DNA of 64,000 bases, taken from assembly GCA_035308765.1 (NCBI GenBank), contig DATGGA010000012.1, forward strand, positions 1 to 64,000, given 5' to 3'. The stretch's first letter is position 1. Each line of letters opens with the position of its first letter. Below are positions 57,026 to 64,000 of the stretch, one piece after another. The notes beneath the pieces were generated by a model that was not told where the DNA came from, ran no database searches, and was given only the letters and a program-made list of their open reading frames with translations. This DNA is from RBG-16-66-20 sp035308765 (GTDB taxonomy: Bacteria; Pseudomonadota; Gammaproteobacteria; Burkholderiales; SG8-39). A program made the translations under genes and the position numbers.

Positions 57026-58935
57026 GCAGTCTTCTTGTGCTGTGGATCCAGTTTTCCGGCTTTTGTCCGTGTGCGCTTCAAATGCACCAGCAGCAGCGAT
57101 ATCGCCGCCGGCGTGATTCCGGAGATGCGCGCTGCCTGGCCGATGGTTTCGGGCCTTTGGCGCGAAAGCGTCTGGCGGACTTCGTTTGACAGTCCGAATA
57201 CATCACCGTAGTTAAGATCCGCCGACAACAGGGCCGACTCCTGGGCCTCCCGCCGGCCGATCTCCTCCTGCTGGCGCACGATATACCCCTCATACTTCGC
57301 TTGGATTTCGACTTGCTCTTGAACTACAGCTTCCTCTACGCCATTGCCGAAAGCCTCGATTAGAGAAAGCGAGCGATAGCTCACATTTGGTCGCCGCAGG
57401 AGCTCATGCAGCGAGTATTCCCGTTCGATGGGCTGGCCAAGCGCCCGCTCAGCGGTCTCTGGCGGCAGCTTGCGGGGATTGACCCAGGTGGACTTCAGCC
57501 GCTCGGTCTCGCGCGCCACTGCATCCCGCTTGCGGCTGAACGCTTCCCAGCGCGCATCGTCCACCAAGCCGAGCTTGCGCCCGCTTTCGGTAAGCCTCAG
57601 GTCGGCGTTGTCCTCGCGCAGCATGAGCCGATACTCGGCGCGGCTGGTGAACATGCGGTAGGGCTCGCTTACGCCACGCGTGATGAGATCGTCGACCAGA
57701 ACGCCAAGATAGGCCTCATCCCGCCGCGGACACCATGCCGGTCTCTCCTGCGTCTGTAGGCCGGCATTCAGACCTGCGAGCAATCCCTGCGCTGCCGCCT
57801 CCTCATAACCGGTGGTGCCGTTGATCTGGCCGGCGAAAAACAATCCCCGTACTGTTTTTGTCTCCAGCGACGACTTGAGGTTGCGCGGATCGAAATAGTC
57901 GTATTCGATCGCATACCCCGGGCGCAGCAGATGCGCCTGCTCCAGGCCGCGGATCGAACGCACCAGCTCCAGTTGGACGTCGAAAGGCAGGCTGGTGGAA
58001 ATCCCATTGGGATAGATCTCGTTCGTCGACAGCCCTTCGGGCTCGAGGAAAATCTGGTGCCCCGTCCTACCCGCAAAGCGATGGATCTTGTCCTCGATGG
58101 ATGGGCAATAGCGCGGGCCAACCCCCCGAATAACGCCGGTGAACATCGGGGAGCGGTCCAGGCCGCGGCGGATGATCTCGTGGGTGCGCTCGTTGGTGTG
58201 CGTCACCCAGCACGGTACTTGCCGGGGATGCATGTCGCGCCGCCCGAGGAACGAAAACACCGGCTCGGGCGAGTCGCCGGGCTGAATATCCAACGCGGAA
58301 AAATCGATCGTATTGCCATCGAGCCGCGGCGGAGTGCCCGTCTTCAGGCGCCCGACCGGGAGCTTCATTTCGCGAAGGCGCGCTGCCAGCGTGAGGGATG
58401 CAGGATCGCCCGCCCGTCCCGCCTGATAGCTCTGCAGGCCGACGTGAACCAGGCCGGAGAGGAAAGTACCGGCAGTCAGCACGACCGCGCGACCGCGAAA
58501 ACGCAGGCCGATCTGGGTCACGACACCGGTTACCTGGTCTCCCTCCAGCAGGATGTCGTCCACCGCCTGTTGGAACAGGGTCAGGTTGGCCTGATTCTCC
58601 AGACGACCACGGATCGCCTGCTTGTAGCGCAGACGGTCAGCTTGCGCGCGCGTAGCGCGCACCGCCGGCCCTTTGGAGGAATTGAGCGTCCGGAACTGGA
58701 TCCCGGCCTCGTCCGTCGCCAATGCCATGGCGCCACCGAGCGCATCCACTTCCCGCACCAAGTGCCCCTTGCCGATCCCGCCGATCGACGGATTGCAAGA
58801 CATCTGGCCCAGGGTTTCGATGCTATGGGTCAGCAGCAGCGTTTTGCAGCCGAGCCGCGCGGCAGTAAGTGCGGCTTCAGTACCGGCATGGCCGCCACCG
58901 ATGACGATGACGTCGAATTCAGAGGGAAATTGCAT
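57022..58935 (-). CDS. mnmG: tRNA U34 5-carboxymethylaminomethyl modification enzyme MnmG
   Basis: 637 residues, FAD enzyme that acts with MnmE on wobble uridines. N-terminal VIVIGGGHAGTEAALTAARLG, the conserved cysteine/glycine block QMSCNPSIGGIGKGHLVREVDALGG in outline, GLFFAGQINGTTGYEEAAAQGLLAGLNA and C-terminal tRNA-binding domain with ARISGITPAAISLLLVHLK. First gene of mnmG-rsmG-parA-parB; the upstream gap holds parS sites. Confidence 0.97.
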   Translation of the reverse strand: MQFPSEFDVIVIGGGHAGTEAALTAARLGCKTLLLTHSIETLGQMSCNPSIGGIGKGHLVREVDALGGAMALATDEAGIQFRTLNSSKGPAVRATRAQADRLRYKQAIRGRLENQANLTLFQQAVDDILLEGDQVTGVVTQIGLRFRGRAVVLTAGTFLSGLVHVGLQSYQAGRAGDPASLTLAARLREMKLPVGRLKTGTPPRLDGNTIDFSALDIQPGDSPEPVFSFLGRRDMHPRQVPCWVTHTNERTHEIIRRGLDRSPMFTGVIRGVGPRYCPSIEDKIHRFAGRTGHQIFLEPEGLSTNEIYPNGISTSLPFDVQLELVRSIRGLEQAHLLRPGYAIEYDYFDPRNLKSSLETKTVRGLFFAGQINGTTGYEEAAAQGLLAGLNAGLQTQERPAWCPRRDEAYLGVLVDDLITRGVSEPYRMFTSRAEYRLMLREDNADLRLTESGRKLGLVDDARWEAFSRKRDAVARETERLKSTWVNPRKLPPETAERALGQPIEREYSLHELLRRPNVSYRSLSLIEAFGNGVEEAVVQEQVEIQAKYEGYIVRQQEEIGRREAQESALLSADLNYGDVFGLSNEVRQTLSRQRPETIGQAARISGITPAAISLLLVHLKRTRTKAGKLDPQHKKTA

Positions 58936-58988
58936 CGGGCTTGTACCGCCGCTGGGCCGCGTGTTGCGCGGGCCGAATGATACGTGAA

Positions 58989-59004
58989 TGTTCCACGTGG
59001 AACT
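58989..59004. other. parS site 1 (ParB-binding centromere site)
   Basis: TGTTCCACGTGGAACT matches the parS consensus TGTTTCACGTGAAACA in the central TTNCACGTGNAA core; it is a near-perfect palindrome about CACGTG with one mismatch between its outermost bases. It lies 54 nt upstream of mnmG, in the same cluster as parA and parB, as expected near the origin. Confidence 0.88.
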
Positions 59005-59027
59005 AGGCGGCGCGCGCCCAGCCCCGA

Positions 59028-59043
59028 TGTTTCACGTGGAACA
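59028..59043. other. parS site 2 (ParB-binding centromere site)
   Basis: TGTTTCACGTGGAACA differs from the consensus by one base. Its centre is 39 nt from that of site 1, so both are on nearly the same helical face if the pitch is about 10.5 (3.7 turns). Two sites in one intergenic region make this a strong ParB nucleation point. Confidence 0.92.
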
Positions 59044-59059
59044 GCGCTAACCCAGATTA

Positions 59060-59076
59060 TTGCTGCGGCGCAGCAA
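59060..59076 (-). terminator. Hairpin behind pckG, possible weak terminator
   Basis: TTGCTGCG (59060-59067) and CGCAGCAA (59069-59076) form a near-complete palindrome with a one-base centre (in RNA a 7-bp stem with 3-nt loop). On the minus strand it starts 9 nt after the pckG stop, followed by TAATCTG, without a T-run, so termination may be partial. Confidence 0.4.
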
Positions 59077-59084
59077 GAGGATGG

Positions 59085-60923
59085 TTAAGCAGCGAGCATC
59101 TGGTGCAGGCTGCCGCGGCGTGACTCCAGCGCCTGCGGCAGATGACCGGCGAGTTTGCCGAAAAGCTCATCGTGCGATTTCAGCTCCTCGCTCCAGGCGC
59201 GCTCGTCGACGCGGGCGAGCTCCTCGTAGCGGCTCGGCTCAAATCGCTCCAGTCCGATCCAGTTCAAATCCTCATAGCGGGGAATCGTGCCAAGCGCGGT
59301 CCCGACGCCCTGCGCGCGTCCCGCGCAGCGATCCACGATCCACTTCAGCACGCGCATGTTCTCCGCGAAGCCCGGCCAGATGAATTTCCCGTCGGCGTCC
59401 TTCCGGAACCAATTGACGCGGAAAATCTTCGGCGGCCGGGAAACCATCTTGCCCATCTTGAGCCAGTGCGCGAAATAGTCGCCCATGTGATAACCGCAAA
59501 ACGCGAGCATCGCCATCGGATCGCACCGCACGACGCCGACCTTGCCTGTGATCGCGGCCGTCGTCTCCGAGCCCAGCGTGGCGCCCATGTAAACACCGTC
59601 TTCCCAGCTCGGCGCCTCCACGACCAGCGGCACGGTCGATGAACGCCGGCCGCCAAAAATGAATGCCGAAATCGGCACGCCCTGTGGATCCTCCCAGCGC
59701 GCATCCATCGATGGGCATTGCGAAGCCGCAACGGTGAAACGCGCGTTCGGGTGCGCCGCCACGCGGCCACAACCCGGAATCCATTCCCTGCCCTGCCAAT
59801 CCGTCAGGCGCGCAGGCGGTTTCTTGGTCATGTCCTCCCACCACACATCGCCTTCGGGTGTCATCGCGACATTGGTGAAGATGACGTTCGCGCGCAATGT
59901 CTTCATCGCGTTCGGGTTGGTTGCCTCGGAGGTGCCGGGTGCAACGCCGAACAAGCCCGCCTCCGGATTGATGGCGTAAAAACGCCCATCCGCCCCCGGC
60001 TTGATCCAGGCGATATCCTCGCCGATGGTGGATACTTTCCAGCCGGCAAAAGCCACCGGCGGGATCAGCATTGCGAAATTGGTCTTGCCGCAGGCACTCG
60101 GAAACGCCGCCGATACATAGTGTTTTTCGCCCCCGGGTGACTCAAGCCCTAGTATCAGCATGTGCTCGGCGAGCCATCCCTCGTCGCGCGCCATCACCGA
60201 AGCAATGCGCAGGGCGAGGCACTTTTTCCCCAGCAGGGCGTTGCCGCCGTAGCCCGAGCCGAAGGACCAGATTTCGCGCGATTCAGGAAACTGGACGATC
60301 CATTTTTCCTTCTCGTTGCATGGCCAGGAGACGTCTTTCTCCCCTGGCGCGAGCGGCGCGCCCACAGAATGCACGCAGGGAACGAACGCACCGTCCTCGT
60401 CCAGATGCTCGATCACCGCGCGGCCCATGCGCGTCATCAATTTCATGTTGACGACGACATAGGCCGAATCCGACAGCTCGACCCCGACCTGGGCGATATG
60501 CGATCCGATCGGGCCCATCGAGAAGGGCACCACATATAAGGTGCGTCCGCGCATGCAACCATCAAACAGTCGCCCAAGCGTGGCACGCATCTCCGCCGGA
60601 TCGATCCAGTTGTTGGTCGGCCCGGCGTCTTCCTTGCGCACCGAGCAGATGAAAGTTCGATCTTCCATGCGCGCCACATCAGTGGGATTGGAGCGCGCGA
60701 GATAGCTCCCGGGGCGCAGTTTTTCGTTCAGCCTGATGAAGGTGCCGCTTGCGACAAGCTCGCCGCACAGCCGGTCATATTCGGCCTGCGACCCGTCGCA
60801 CCACACCACTCGCTCCGGCTTGGCGAGCCGCGCCATCGCGGCGACCCAGGCGCGCAGCTTTCGATGGCGTACCCATTCGGGCGCCTGCAAAGAATCGGCC
60901 ATGGGGTCGGTGCGGTCGTTCAT
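59085..60923 (-). CDS. pckG: Phosphoenolpyruvate carboxykinase (GTP)
   Basis: 612 residues; interconverts oxaloacetate plus GTP and PEP plus GDP plus CO2. GTP-type signatures: kinase-1a FPSACGKTNFAML (P-loop with active-site Cys), the kinase-2 region IGEDIAWIKPG, and the oxaloacetate-binding region FGSGYGGNALLGKKC. ATG at 60923 has AGGAG 9 nt upstream. It lies between parS and an AbrB permease and gives gluconeogenic capacity for growth on organic acids, in line with the transporters at 31-38 kb. Confidence 0.96.
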   Translation of the reverse strand: MNDRTDPMADSLQAPEWVRHRKLRAWVAAMARLAKPERVVWCDGSQAEYDRLCGELVASGTFIRLNEKLRPGSYLARSNPTDVARMEDRTFICSVRKEDAGPTNNWIDPAEMRATLGRLFDGCMRGRTLYVVPFSMGPIGSHIAQVGVELSDSAYVVVNMKLMTRMGRAVIEHLDEDGAFVPCVHSVGAPLAPGEKDVSWPCNEKEKWIVQFPESREIWSFGSGYGGNALLGKKCLALRIASVMARDEGWLAEHMLILGLESPGGEKHYVSAAFPSACGKTNFAMLIPPVAFAGWKVSTIGEDIAWIKPGADGRFYAINPEAGLFGVAPGTSEATNPNAMKTLRANVIFTNVAMTPEGDVWWEDMTKKPPARLTDWQGREWIPGCGRVAAHPNARFTVAASQCPSMDARWEDPQGVPISAFIFGGRRSSTVPLVVEAPSWEDGVYMGATLGSETTAAITGKVGVVRCDPMAMLAFCGYHMGDYFAHWLKMGKMVSRPPKIFRVNWFRKDADGKFIWPGFAENMRVLKWIVDRCAGRAQGVGTALGTIPRYEDLNWIGLERFEPSRYEELARVDERAWSEELKSHDELFGKLAGHLPQALESRRGSLHQMLAA

Positions 60924-60938
60924 CAAGCAAGCTCCTGG

Positions 60939-60970
60939 AAAACAAAACGGCCCTAGACAGCGTCGGGCCG
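60939..60970 (-). terminator. Intrinsic terminator or attenuator before pckG
   Basis: On the minus strand CGGCCC (60970-60965), an 11-nt loop and GGGCCG (60953-60948) run into TTTTGTTTT (60947-60939). It is about 87 nt behind the AbrB-permease stop and ends 16 nt before the pckG ATG, overlapping the pckG leader. It may end the mnmE-abrB transcript or attenuate pckG. Confidence 0.65.
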
Positions 60971-61056
60971 ATGGGTTCCTCTTCAGGCAGGATTTTACAG
61001 TGCCTGCAACAGCGCTGGCCGCTGGAGAATATTTCCCTTTATTTCCAAAATGATAG

Positions 61057-62103
61057 TCAGCGGCTGCGCAAACGCCTGGCAAGCCTGTAGATGGGCGCCG
61101 TTGCATTAAGCAATACCAGTACGCGCGTGACATGCGCTGCGGTTACCAACGGCACGCCCAACTGCAGCACCTTGGCGGTAATGCACATCTCCGCAATTCC
61201 ACCCGGTGCGATGGCGAGCATCAAGCTTGCGGCCGGCAGCGCGGTCATCCGGGCAAGAGCGGCGCTCAGGGCCGCGGCCAAGCCGATCGATAGCACGACA
61301 CTCGCCAGCACCGCGCCTACGTAGCGTCCAAGGCTGCCGAGGAATTGCTTTTCGAACCTGGAACCCAACGCGCAACCGAGCAACAACTGGCCAACATTCG
61401 ATGCCAATGTGGGTACCGAGGAGAATTGGATTTCGTTCGAGGTAAGCGCGATGACGGCGAGCAGCGGACCGAACATGAAGGGATTCGCCATTCGCGCCAA
61501 CGCCAGCGCGCCGCCCGCCAGCGCCCCGATCCCAAACAGGATTGCGAGTTTCTGCAAATCCAACGGCACCGGTAACGGGATGTAGGCATCCGCCCCATGA
61601 AACCCGGCATAGGTAATCGCAAATGGCACCAAAACGACCACCACCAGGATGCGCAGCGACTGGGCAAGGGCAATCCGGTCAACGCGGCCGCCGAAGCGCT
61701 CGCCGAGGACCGCCATTTCCGCCGCACCGCCTGGAACGCTGGCGAAGAAAGCCGTAGTGCGGTCGGTATCCGTGACGCTGGAGAGAAACCAGCCGCTGGC
61801 CCACGCCACCAGGATGGCGAAAAACGCGGCAAAGATCAGCAGCGGCCAATACGAGGCCACGTGATGCGCCACAACCGGTGTGAAATACAGGCCGAGCGCC
61901 GTACCGATGATCAATTGCCCCAACTGGCGGCTGCCGGGAATTGAACGGAGCCGCGCTCCCGAGAAATTACCCACGGCCATCGCCAGCAGCGGACCGATCA
62001 TCCAGGGCAACGGCGTCTTCAGCCACGAAAACAGGGCGCCGATCGAGGCGCACAGCGCAAGCGCAACCACCGGATTGACCCAGCTATCGCGCGCCGCCTT
62101 CAT
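61057..62103 (-). CDS. AbrB-family membrane protein (putative permease)
   Basis: 348 residues, about 10 TM helices in two repeated halves (TPLPWMIGPLLAMAVGNF and ANPFMFGPLLAVIALTSNE), the AbrB membrane duplication (PF05145 type), with FFASVPGGAAEMAVLGERFG and LAIAPGGIAEMCITAKVL as repeated motifs. In E. coli AbrB/AbrA relatives are linked to regulation of aidB or to ammonia-monooxygenase-like annotations; the actual substrate is unknown. ATG overlaps the mnmE stop (ATGA). Confidence 0.88.
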   Translation of the reverse strand: MKAARDSWVNPVVALALCASIGALFSWLKTPLPWMIGPLLAMAVGNFSGARLRSIPGSRQLGQLIIGTALGLYFTPVVAHHVASYWPLLIFAAFFAILVAWASGWFLSSVTDTDRTTAFFASVPGGAAEMAVLGERFGGRVDRIALAQSLRILVVVVLVPFAITYAGFHGADAYIPLPVPLDLQKLAILFGIGALAGGALALARMANPFMFGPLLAVIALTSNEIQFSSVPTLASNVGQLLLGCALGSRFEKQFLGSLGRYVGAVLASVVLSIGLAAALSAALARMTALPAASLMLAIAPGGIAEMCITAKVLQLGVPLVTAAHVTRVLVLLNATAPIYRLARRLRSR

Positions 62104-63428
62104 TTGCCGATGCAGAAGCGGGAAAAAATCTCACCCAGCAAATCGTCGGCGCTGACCTGCCCGGTAATTCCGCCCAGCGCCGCCTGCGCGAGGCGCAATT
62201 CTTCGGCGAAGAACTCCCAGTTGGCGCCCTGCTCGACCGCGGCTGCAAAGTGCGCCTGCGCGGTCTTGAGGGCGCGCAGATGCCGGGCGCGCGCGAGAAA
62301 TACCGACTCTCCGCGTGAATTCCAGCCCGCAGCCCGAAGCAATGCTGTGCGCAGCGCATCCAGCCCGGCACCAGTCTTCGCTGACACATGTATTTCATCG
62401 CCATGTTCTCCGGCGACGGAGCCGGCAACGAGATCGATTTTGTTGAGAACCGTAATCCTGGCACCGGCCGCGGGCAGGTCCTCGTCAGGCGCCTCCCTCT
62501 TGCCGGCCTCGAGGACCACGAGCACAACGTCGGCACGCGCCATCTCCTCGTGCGTGCGCTTCATGCCGAGGCGCTCGATCTCGTCGCCCGACGCGCGCAG
62601 TCCGGCGGTATCCACCACCACGACCGGCACGCCTTCGATCTGGATCGACTCGCGCAGCGCGTCGCGCGTGGTTCCGGGCGTCGCAGTTACGATCGCGCGC
62701 TCCTCGCCCGCCAGACGGTTCAGCAGGCTCGATTTGCCGACGTTTGGGCAGCCGGCAATGACGGCATGGATGCCGTTGCGAAGCAGGCTACCCTGCCCGC
62801 TTTTGATGATCACTTCCTCGAGCGCTGCGCGCAGTTTTCCGAGGCGCTCGGCGGCCTCGCCGCGATGCAGCGAATCCACTTCGTCGTCCGGAAAATCCAG
62901 CATCGCCTCGGTAAGCGCGCGCAGTTCGGTAAGGCCCGCTACCAGGTCGGCGATCGCCGAAGAAAATTCGCCGCTGAGCGAGCGCAGTGCGGAACGCGCC
63001 GCCTCGCGGCTCGCGGCGTCGATCAGGTCGGCGACCGCCTCAGCCTGCGCCAGGTCGATTTTGCCGTTGAGAAACGCCCGCCGCGTGAATTCGCCAGGTT
63101 CGGCCAAGCGGGCCCCTGCGTCGAGAACGGCACCCAGCACCGCCTGGGTCACCACGGGCCCGCCGTGCCCCTGAAGCTCGAGCACGTCCTCGCCCGTATA
63201 CGAATGCGGCGCCCGGAAATACAGCGCAATTCCCTCGTCTACCGCATCGCCCCGCGCATCGCGGAACGGCCGAAGAACAGCTTTCCCTGCTTCCGGGGGC
63301 CGGGTGATCACTCTGGCCGCGATCTGCGGCACTCCCGGGCCGGACACACGGACGATCCCGATTCCGCCCCGCCCGGCGGGGGTGGCAACGGCGGCAATCG
63401 TGTCCCGGATTACCTCACCGTCTGGCAT
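62100..63428 (-). CDS. mnmE: tRNA modification GTPase MnmE
   Basis: 442 residues: N-terminal tetrahydrofolate-binding domain (DTIAAVATPAGRGGIGIVRVSGP), helical domain, G domain inserted at about 215-370 with GCPNVGKSSLLNRL, GTTRD, DTAGLR and NKID, and the C-terminal FCIGK cysteine motif. Partner of MnmG. ATG at 63428 lies 14 nt inside the end of yidC. Confidence 0.96.
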   Translation of the reverse strand: MPDGEVIRDTIAAVATPAGRGGIGIVRVSGPGVPQIAARVITRPPEAGKAVLRPFRDARGDAVDEGIALYFRAPHSYTGEDVLELQGHGGPVVTQAVLGAVLDAGARLAEPGEFTRRAFLNGKIDLAQAEAVADLIDAASREAARSALRSLSGEFSSAIADLVAGLTELRALTEAMLDFPDDEVDSLHRGEAAERLGKLRAALEEVIIKSGQGSLLRNGIHAVIAGCPNVGKSSLLNRLAGEERAIVTATPGTTRDALRESIQIEGVPVVVVDTAGLRASGDEIERLGMKRTHEEMARADVVLVVLEAGKREAPDEDLPAAGARITVLNKIDLVAGSVAGEHGDEIHVSAKTGAGLDALRTALLRAAGWNSRGESVFLARARHLRALKTAQAHFAAAVEQGANWEFFAEELRLAQAALGGITGQVSADDLLGEIFSRFCIGK

Positions 63429-64000
63429 GGGCAGGTTTGTCGCGGGCGAACATGCGCTGGATCTGCCATTGCTGAAGGATGGAAAGGGTGTTGTTGACCA
63501 GCCAGTACAGCACCAGCCCAGCGGGGAAGAAAAAGAAGAACACGCTGAAGATGAACGGCATGAACTGCATCACCTTCGCCTGCACCGGATCTGGCGGCAC
63601 CGGGTTCATCTTGGTCTGCAGGACCATGGTGATCGTCATCAGGATCGGCAGCACGTAGTAGGGATCCCGCGCCGAAAGATCCTGGATCCACAGCATGAAT
63701 GGCGCGTGCCGCAGTTCGATGGCAGCGAGCAGCACCCAGTAGAGCGCGATGAATACCGGGATCTGCACCACGATTGGGAAACAGCCGCCGAGCGGATTGA
63801 TCTTTTCGGTCTTGTACAGTTCCATCATCGCCTGGTTCATCTTGGCGCGGTCGTGCTCGTACATCTGCCGGATTTTCGTCATCCGCGGAGTGACCAGCTT
63901 CATTTTCGCCATGGACTTGTAGCTGGCCGCGGACAGCGGGAAAAAGACCAGCTTGATCGTCATGGTCAGCAGGATGATGGCGACGCCCCAGTTGCCGCTC
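63415..64000 (-). CDS. yidC: Membrane protein insertase YidC, 5'-truncated at window edge
   Basis: The C-terminal part (about 195 residues) of the Oxa1/YidC insertase, running off the window at its N-terminal side. Visible: SGNWGVAIILLTMTIKLVFFPLS with the hydrophilic-groove region, YKSMAKMKLVTPRMTKIRQMY, KINPLGGCFPIVVQIPVFIALYWVLL, LPILMTITMVLQTKMNPVPPDP and the final FFFPAGLVLYWLVNNTLSILQQW. It inserts and folds inner-membrane proteins, including Fo c made from this same region. Stop overlaps the mnmE start by 14 nt. Confidence 0.96.
   Translation of the reverse strand, partial: SGNWGVAIILLTMTIKLVFFPLSAASYKSMAKMKLVTPRMTKIRQMYEHDRAKMNQAMMELYKTEKINPLGGCFPIVVQIPVFIALYWVLLAAIELRHAPFMLWIQDLSARDPYYVLPILMTITMVLQTKMNPVPPDPVQAKVMQFMPFIFSVFFFFFPAGLVLYWLVNNTLSILQQWQIQRMFARDKPAHARR

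Noticed and set aside
58936..59084. Replication origin in the parS region
   Set aside because: Only parS sites are present; no dnaA gene and no cluster of DnaA boxes or AT-rich unwinding region is seen in the window. oriC is more likely beyond the yidC end.
1..64000. CRISPR arrays, tRNA/rRNA genes, insertion sequences, prophage or defence systems
   Set aside because: None found by eye: no spaced repeat arrays, transposase, integrase or restriction/abortive-infection gene. The NYN protein alone is not evidence of a defence island.

Overview
This is ordinary bacterial chromosome of high G+C content. It very probably comes from a betaproteobacterium (Burkholderiales, Rhodocyclales or a relative). 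The signs are the order yidC-mnmE ... mnmG-rsmG-parA-parB-atpIBEFHAGDC, the cytochrome c4/engB/hemB neighbourhood, the cutA-dsbD pair, a tripartite tricarboxylate transporter with a Bug-type binding protein, and a complete liv system. The yidC/mnmE/mnmG/par/atp block and two parS sites place the right-hand end close to the replication origin. No dnaA gene, rRNA, tRNA, CRISPR array, insertion sequence or prophage is visible. Coding density is very high; many neighbouring genes overlap by 1-4 nt and no gap exceeds about 180 nt.

Left part (1-26 kb). The window opens inside lysA. An RND efflux pair (adaptor and pump), a ThDP-dependent decarboxylase/acetolactate-synthase-like enzyme, an NYN-domain putative RNase and cyanase follow. 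Next come an ECF sigma/anti-sigma pair and a minus-strand operon for cytochrome c4, a b561-type membrane cytochrome and cytochrome c'. Then come engB and hemB, with a structured intergenic region that may encode a minus-strand small RNA. Further on are a VOC protein, dsbD, cutA, an epimerase-like protein, a plant-ferredoxin-type reductase, the branched-chain amino-acid ABC transporter (livJHMGF), a small cytochrome c, a DUF924 protein, and ilvD divergent from a LysR regulator.

Middle part (26-43 kb). After lgt comes a catabolic-looking region. A GntR repressor is co-transcribed with a large FAD/Fe-S dehydrogenase. Divergent from it run a class V aminotransferase, a tctCBA transporter and a crotonase. 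On the opposite strand lie a TRAP transporter (dctPQM), a class III CoA-transferase, a TauE/SafE permease, a HAD phosphatase and glpD. Two transporter classes for organic acids next to CoA-handling enzymes suggest uptake and breakdown of an organic acid that the sequence alone does not identify.

Right part (43-64 kb). A two-component pair resembling the dedicated-sortase-system regulators stands next to a divergent pair of tiny overlapping ORFs. A GST and two lipoproteins of unknown function follow. Then comes a long minus-strand block with the whole F1Fo ATP synthase operon (a sigma-70-type promoter is visible in front of atpI), parB, parA, rsmG, mnmG, parS sites, pckG, an AbrB-family permease, mnmE and the C-terminal part of yidC, which runs off the window.

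Most of the window is housekeeping. The least explained items are the putative small RNA between engB and hemB, the two tiny overlapping ORFs beside the two-component system, the inverted repeats in the regulatory intergenic regions, and the lipoprotein pair behind atpC.
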